Assembly (NCBI RefSeq): GCF_009708005.2
Contig: NZ_CP052757.1
Span: forward strand, 4,216,001 to 4,280,000
Length of the DNA: 64,000 nucleotides
Reading direction: 5' to 3'
From: Cellulosimicrobium protaetiae
Lineage (GTDB): Bacteria; Actinomycetota; Actinomycetes; Actinomycetales; Cellulomonadaceae
The notes under the pieces were generated by a model. That model did no database searches and was not told where the DNA came from. It worked only from the letters and a program-made list of their open reading frames with translations. Shown one piece after another: positions 62,824 to 64,000 of the stretch. How positions within the stretch are numbered: the first letter of the stretch is position 1; every line of letters begins with the position of its first letter. Both the position numbers and the translations under genes were made by a program.

Positions 62824-64000
62824 ATGACCAGCACCACACCAGAACGCACCGCACCGCCCGGCGCGACCGAGACGTCCATGACCCGCCGTGAGGTCATGGA
62901 GTCCCTCTCCGGGATCCTCCTCGGCATGTTCGTCGCGATCCTCGCGAGCTCGATCGTCTCGAGCTCGCTCCCCAAGATCGTCAGCGACCTGAACGGCTCG
63001 CAGTCGTCGTACACCTGGGTCGTCACGTCGACCCTGCTCGCCATGACGATCTCGACCCCGATCTGGGGCAAGCTCGCCGACCTCACCAACCGCAAGGTCC
63101 TCATCCAGATCGCCCTCGTCGTCGCGGTCGTCTCGTCCGCGCTCGCGGGCCTGTCGCAGAACGTCGGGACGCTCATCGCGCTCCGTGCGTTCCAGGGCAT
63201 CGGCGCTGGCGGTCTCATGGCGCTCGCCACCGTGCTCATCACGGACATCATCTCGCCGCGCGAGCGCGGCAAGTTCATGGGCCTCATGGGCGGCATCATG
63301 GCCGTCAGCCAGATCGGCGGACCGCTCCTGGGCGGTGTCCTCACCGACGCCGTGAGCTGGCGCCTCAACTTCTTCGTCGGGCTGCCGTTCGCGATCGCCG
63401 CGATCATCGTGCTCCAGCGCACGCTGCACCTGCCGAAGGTCGCGCGCCGCGTCGTCCGGATCGACTACTGGGGCGCGATCCTCATCAGCGCCGGCGTCTC
63501 CTCGCTCCTGCTGTGGGTGACGTTCGCCGGGCAGAACTTCGAGTGGCTCTCGTGGCAGACGTTCGCGATGGTCGGCGGCGCGGTGCTCGCGCTCGTCGGT
63601 GCCGTGCTCGTCGAGCGCGTGACGCCCGAGCCGCTCATCCCGCTGCACCTGTTCAAGAACCGCACGTTCGTCCTCGCGGTCGTCGCGTCGGTCGCGGTGG
63701 GCGTCGCGATGTTCGGGACCGCCGTGTTCCTCAGCCAGTACATGCAGGTGGCGCGCGGCAAGACCCCGACCGAGTCGGGCCTCCTGACGATCCCGATGAT
63801 CGTCGGCACGTTCGTCGCGTCGACCCTGTTCGGCCAGCTCATCACGCGCTACGGCCGCTACAAGGCCTTCATGGTCACGGGTGGCGCGGTCCTCGTGGTG
63901 TCGCTGTTCGCCCTGTCGACGATCGACTACCACACGAGCTTCACGCTCATCAGCGTCTACCTGTTCTTCCTCGGCGTCAGCATGGGCATGCTCATGCAGA
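62824..64000 (+). CDS. DHA2-family drug exporter, partial at window end
   Basis: The first 392 residues of a 14-helix MFS drug:H+ antiporter (EmrB/QacA type); the frame is still open at the right edge. Visible are motif A TPIWGKLADLTNRKVLIQ, motif B LIALRAFQGIGAGGLMAL, and motif C MAVSQIGGPLLGGVLTD in helix 5, the antiporter signature. A 30-residue polar head precedes helix 1. The ATG at 62824 follows AAGGAAC. Probably repressed by the upstream MarR protein. Confidence 0.92.
   Translation, partial: MTSTTPERTAPPGATETSMTRREVMESLSGILLGMFVAILASSIVSSSLPKIVSDLNGSQSSYTWVVTSTLLAMTISTPIWGKLADLTNRKVLIQIALVVAVVSSALAGLSQNVGTLIALRAFQGIGAGGLMALATVLITDIISPRERGKFMGLMGGIMAVSQIGGPLLGGVLTDAVSWRLNFFVGLPFAIAAIIVLQRTLHLPKVARRVVRIDYWGAILISAGVSSLLLWVTFAGQNFEWLSWQTFAMVGGAVLALVGAVLVERVTPEPLIPLHLFKNRTFVLAVVASVAVGVAMFGTAVFLSQYMQVARGKTPTESGLLTIPMIVGTFVASTLFGQLITRYGRYKAFMVTGGAVLVVSLFALSTIDYHTSFTLISVYLFFLGVSMGMLMQ

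Overview
The window comes from a very high-GC actinobacterium. G+C is roughly three quarters by eye, third codon positions are saturated with G/C, and long antisense shadow reading frames are everywhere. A mycothiol synthase, a SigE-type ECF sigma factor pair, a Rv3654c-Rv3660c-like tad cluster and an alpha-lytic-type secreted protease point to Actinomycetota. Together with the GH3 beta-glucosidase they best fit Micrococcales of the Cellulosimicrobium/Isoptericola/Cellulomonas type. The genus is an inference. No rRNA, tRNA or CRISPR array was recognised.

Region by region. 0-3.8 kb: a PAP2 phosphatase and a family-5 solute-binding lipoprotein, divergent from a TetR regulator across a clear palindromic operator. 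3.8-10.1 kb: a Wadjet-type jetA-jetB-jetC operon with coupled overlaps but no jetD; an array of 21-bp repeats lies where jetD would be expected. 10.5-17.9 kb: a VKOR-family oxidoreductase, a secreted S1 protease, a LysR regulator, a methyltransferase, two secreted proteins and a DUF981-like membrane protein. 18-23.5 kb: TetR, a GH3 beta-glucosidase and a membrane pyrophosphatase. 23.7-27.7 kb: two tandem paralogous modules of ECF sigma factor plus membrane-anchored partner, each preceded by the same putative promoter. 27.7-33.4 kb: alpha/beta hydrolase, M18 aminopeptidase, an SRPBCC-like protein and a DUF1998-type helicase. 33.5-40.1 kb: a tad pilus/secretion cluster interrupted by an aminoglycoside-phosphotransferase-like gene and flanked by the helicase and an HAD-IB phosphatase, the arrangement known in mycobacteria. 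40.4-47 kb: malic enzyme, a strikingly AT-richer two-gene AAA ATPase/TOPRIM-like island, a SpoU methyltransferase, and acetyl-CoA synthetase behind a CRP/GlxR-like site. 47-53.5 kb: a Cys-rich pentapeptide protein, two MFS exporters, an FAD oxidoreductase and mshD. 53.5-58.5 kb: a phosphate block (ppk, NUDIX/histidine phosphatase, pit, DUF47) with candidate PHO boxes at both ends. 58.5-59.7 kb: a 1.2-kb gene-free stretch built of repeats. 59.7-64 kb: a hypothetical gene, a sugar porter, a MarR regulator with a palindrome over its -35, and a DHA2-type exporter that runs off the window.

Three things stand out. First, the likely defence loci are jetABC without its nuclease and the AT-rich ATPase/TOPRIM pair. 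Second, several families of short dispersed repeats recur at distant sites with exactly conserved lengths: 21-bp arrays, a 60-bp palindromic element that has landed in frame inside jetC, and a 77-bp hairpin element. Third, regulatory motifs tie genes into circuits: a TetR operator shared with the beta-glucosidase promoter, PHO boxes on polyphosphate and phosphate-transport genes, and a common promoter on both ECF modules. All calls rest on reading the sequence and on family knowledge; no database search was possible.
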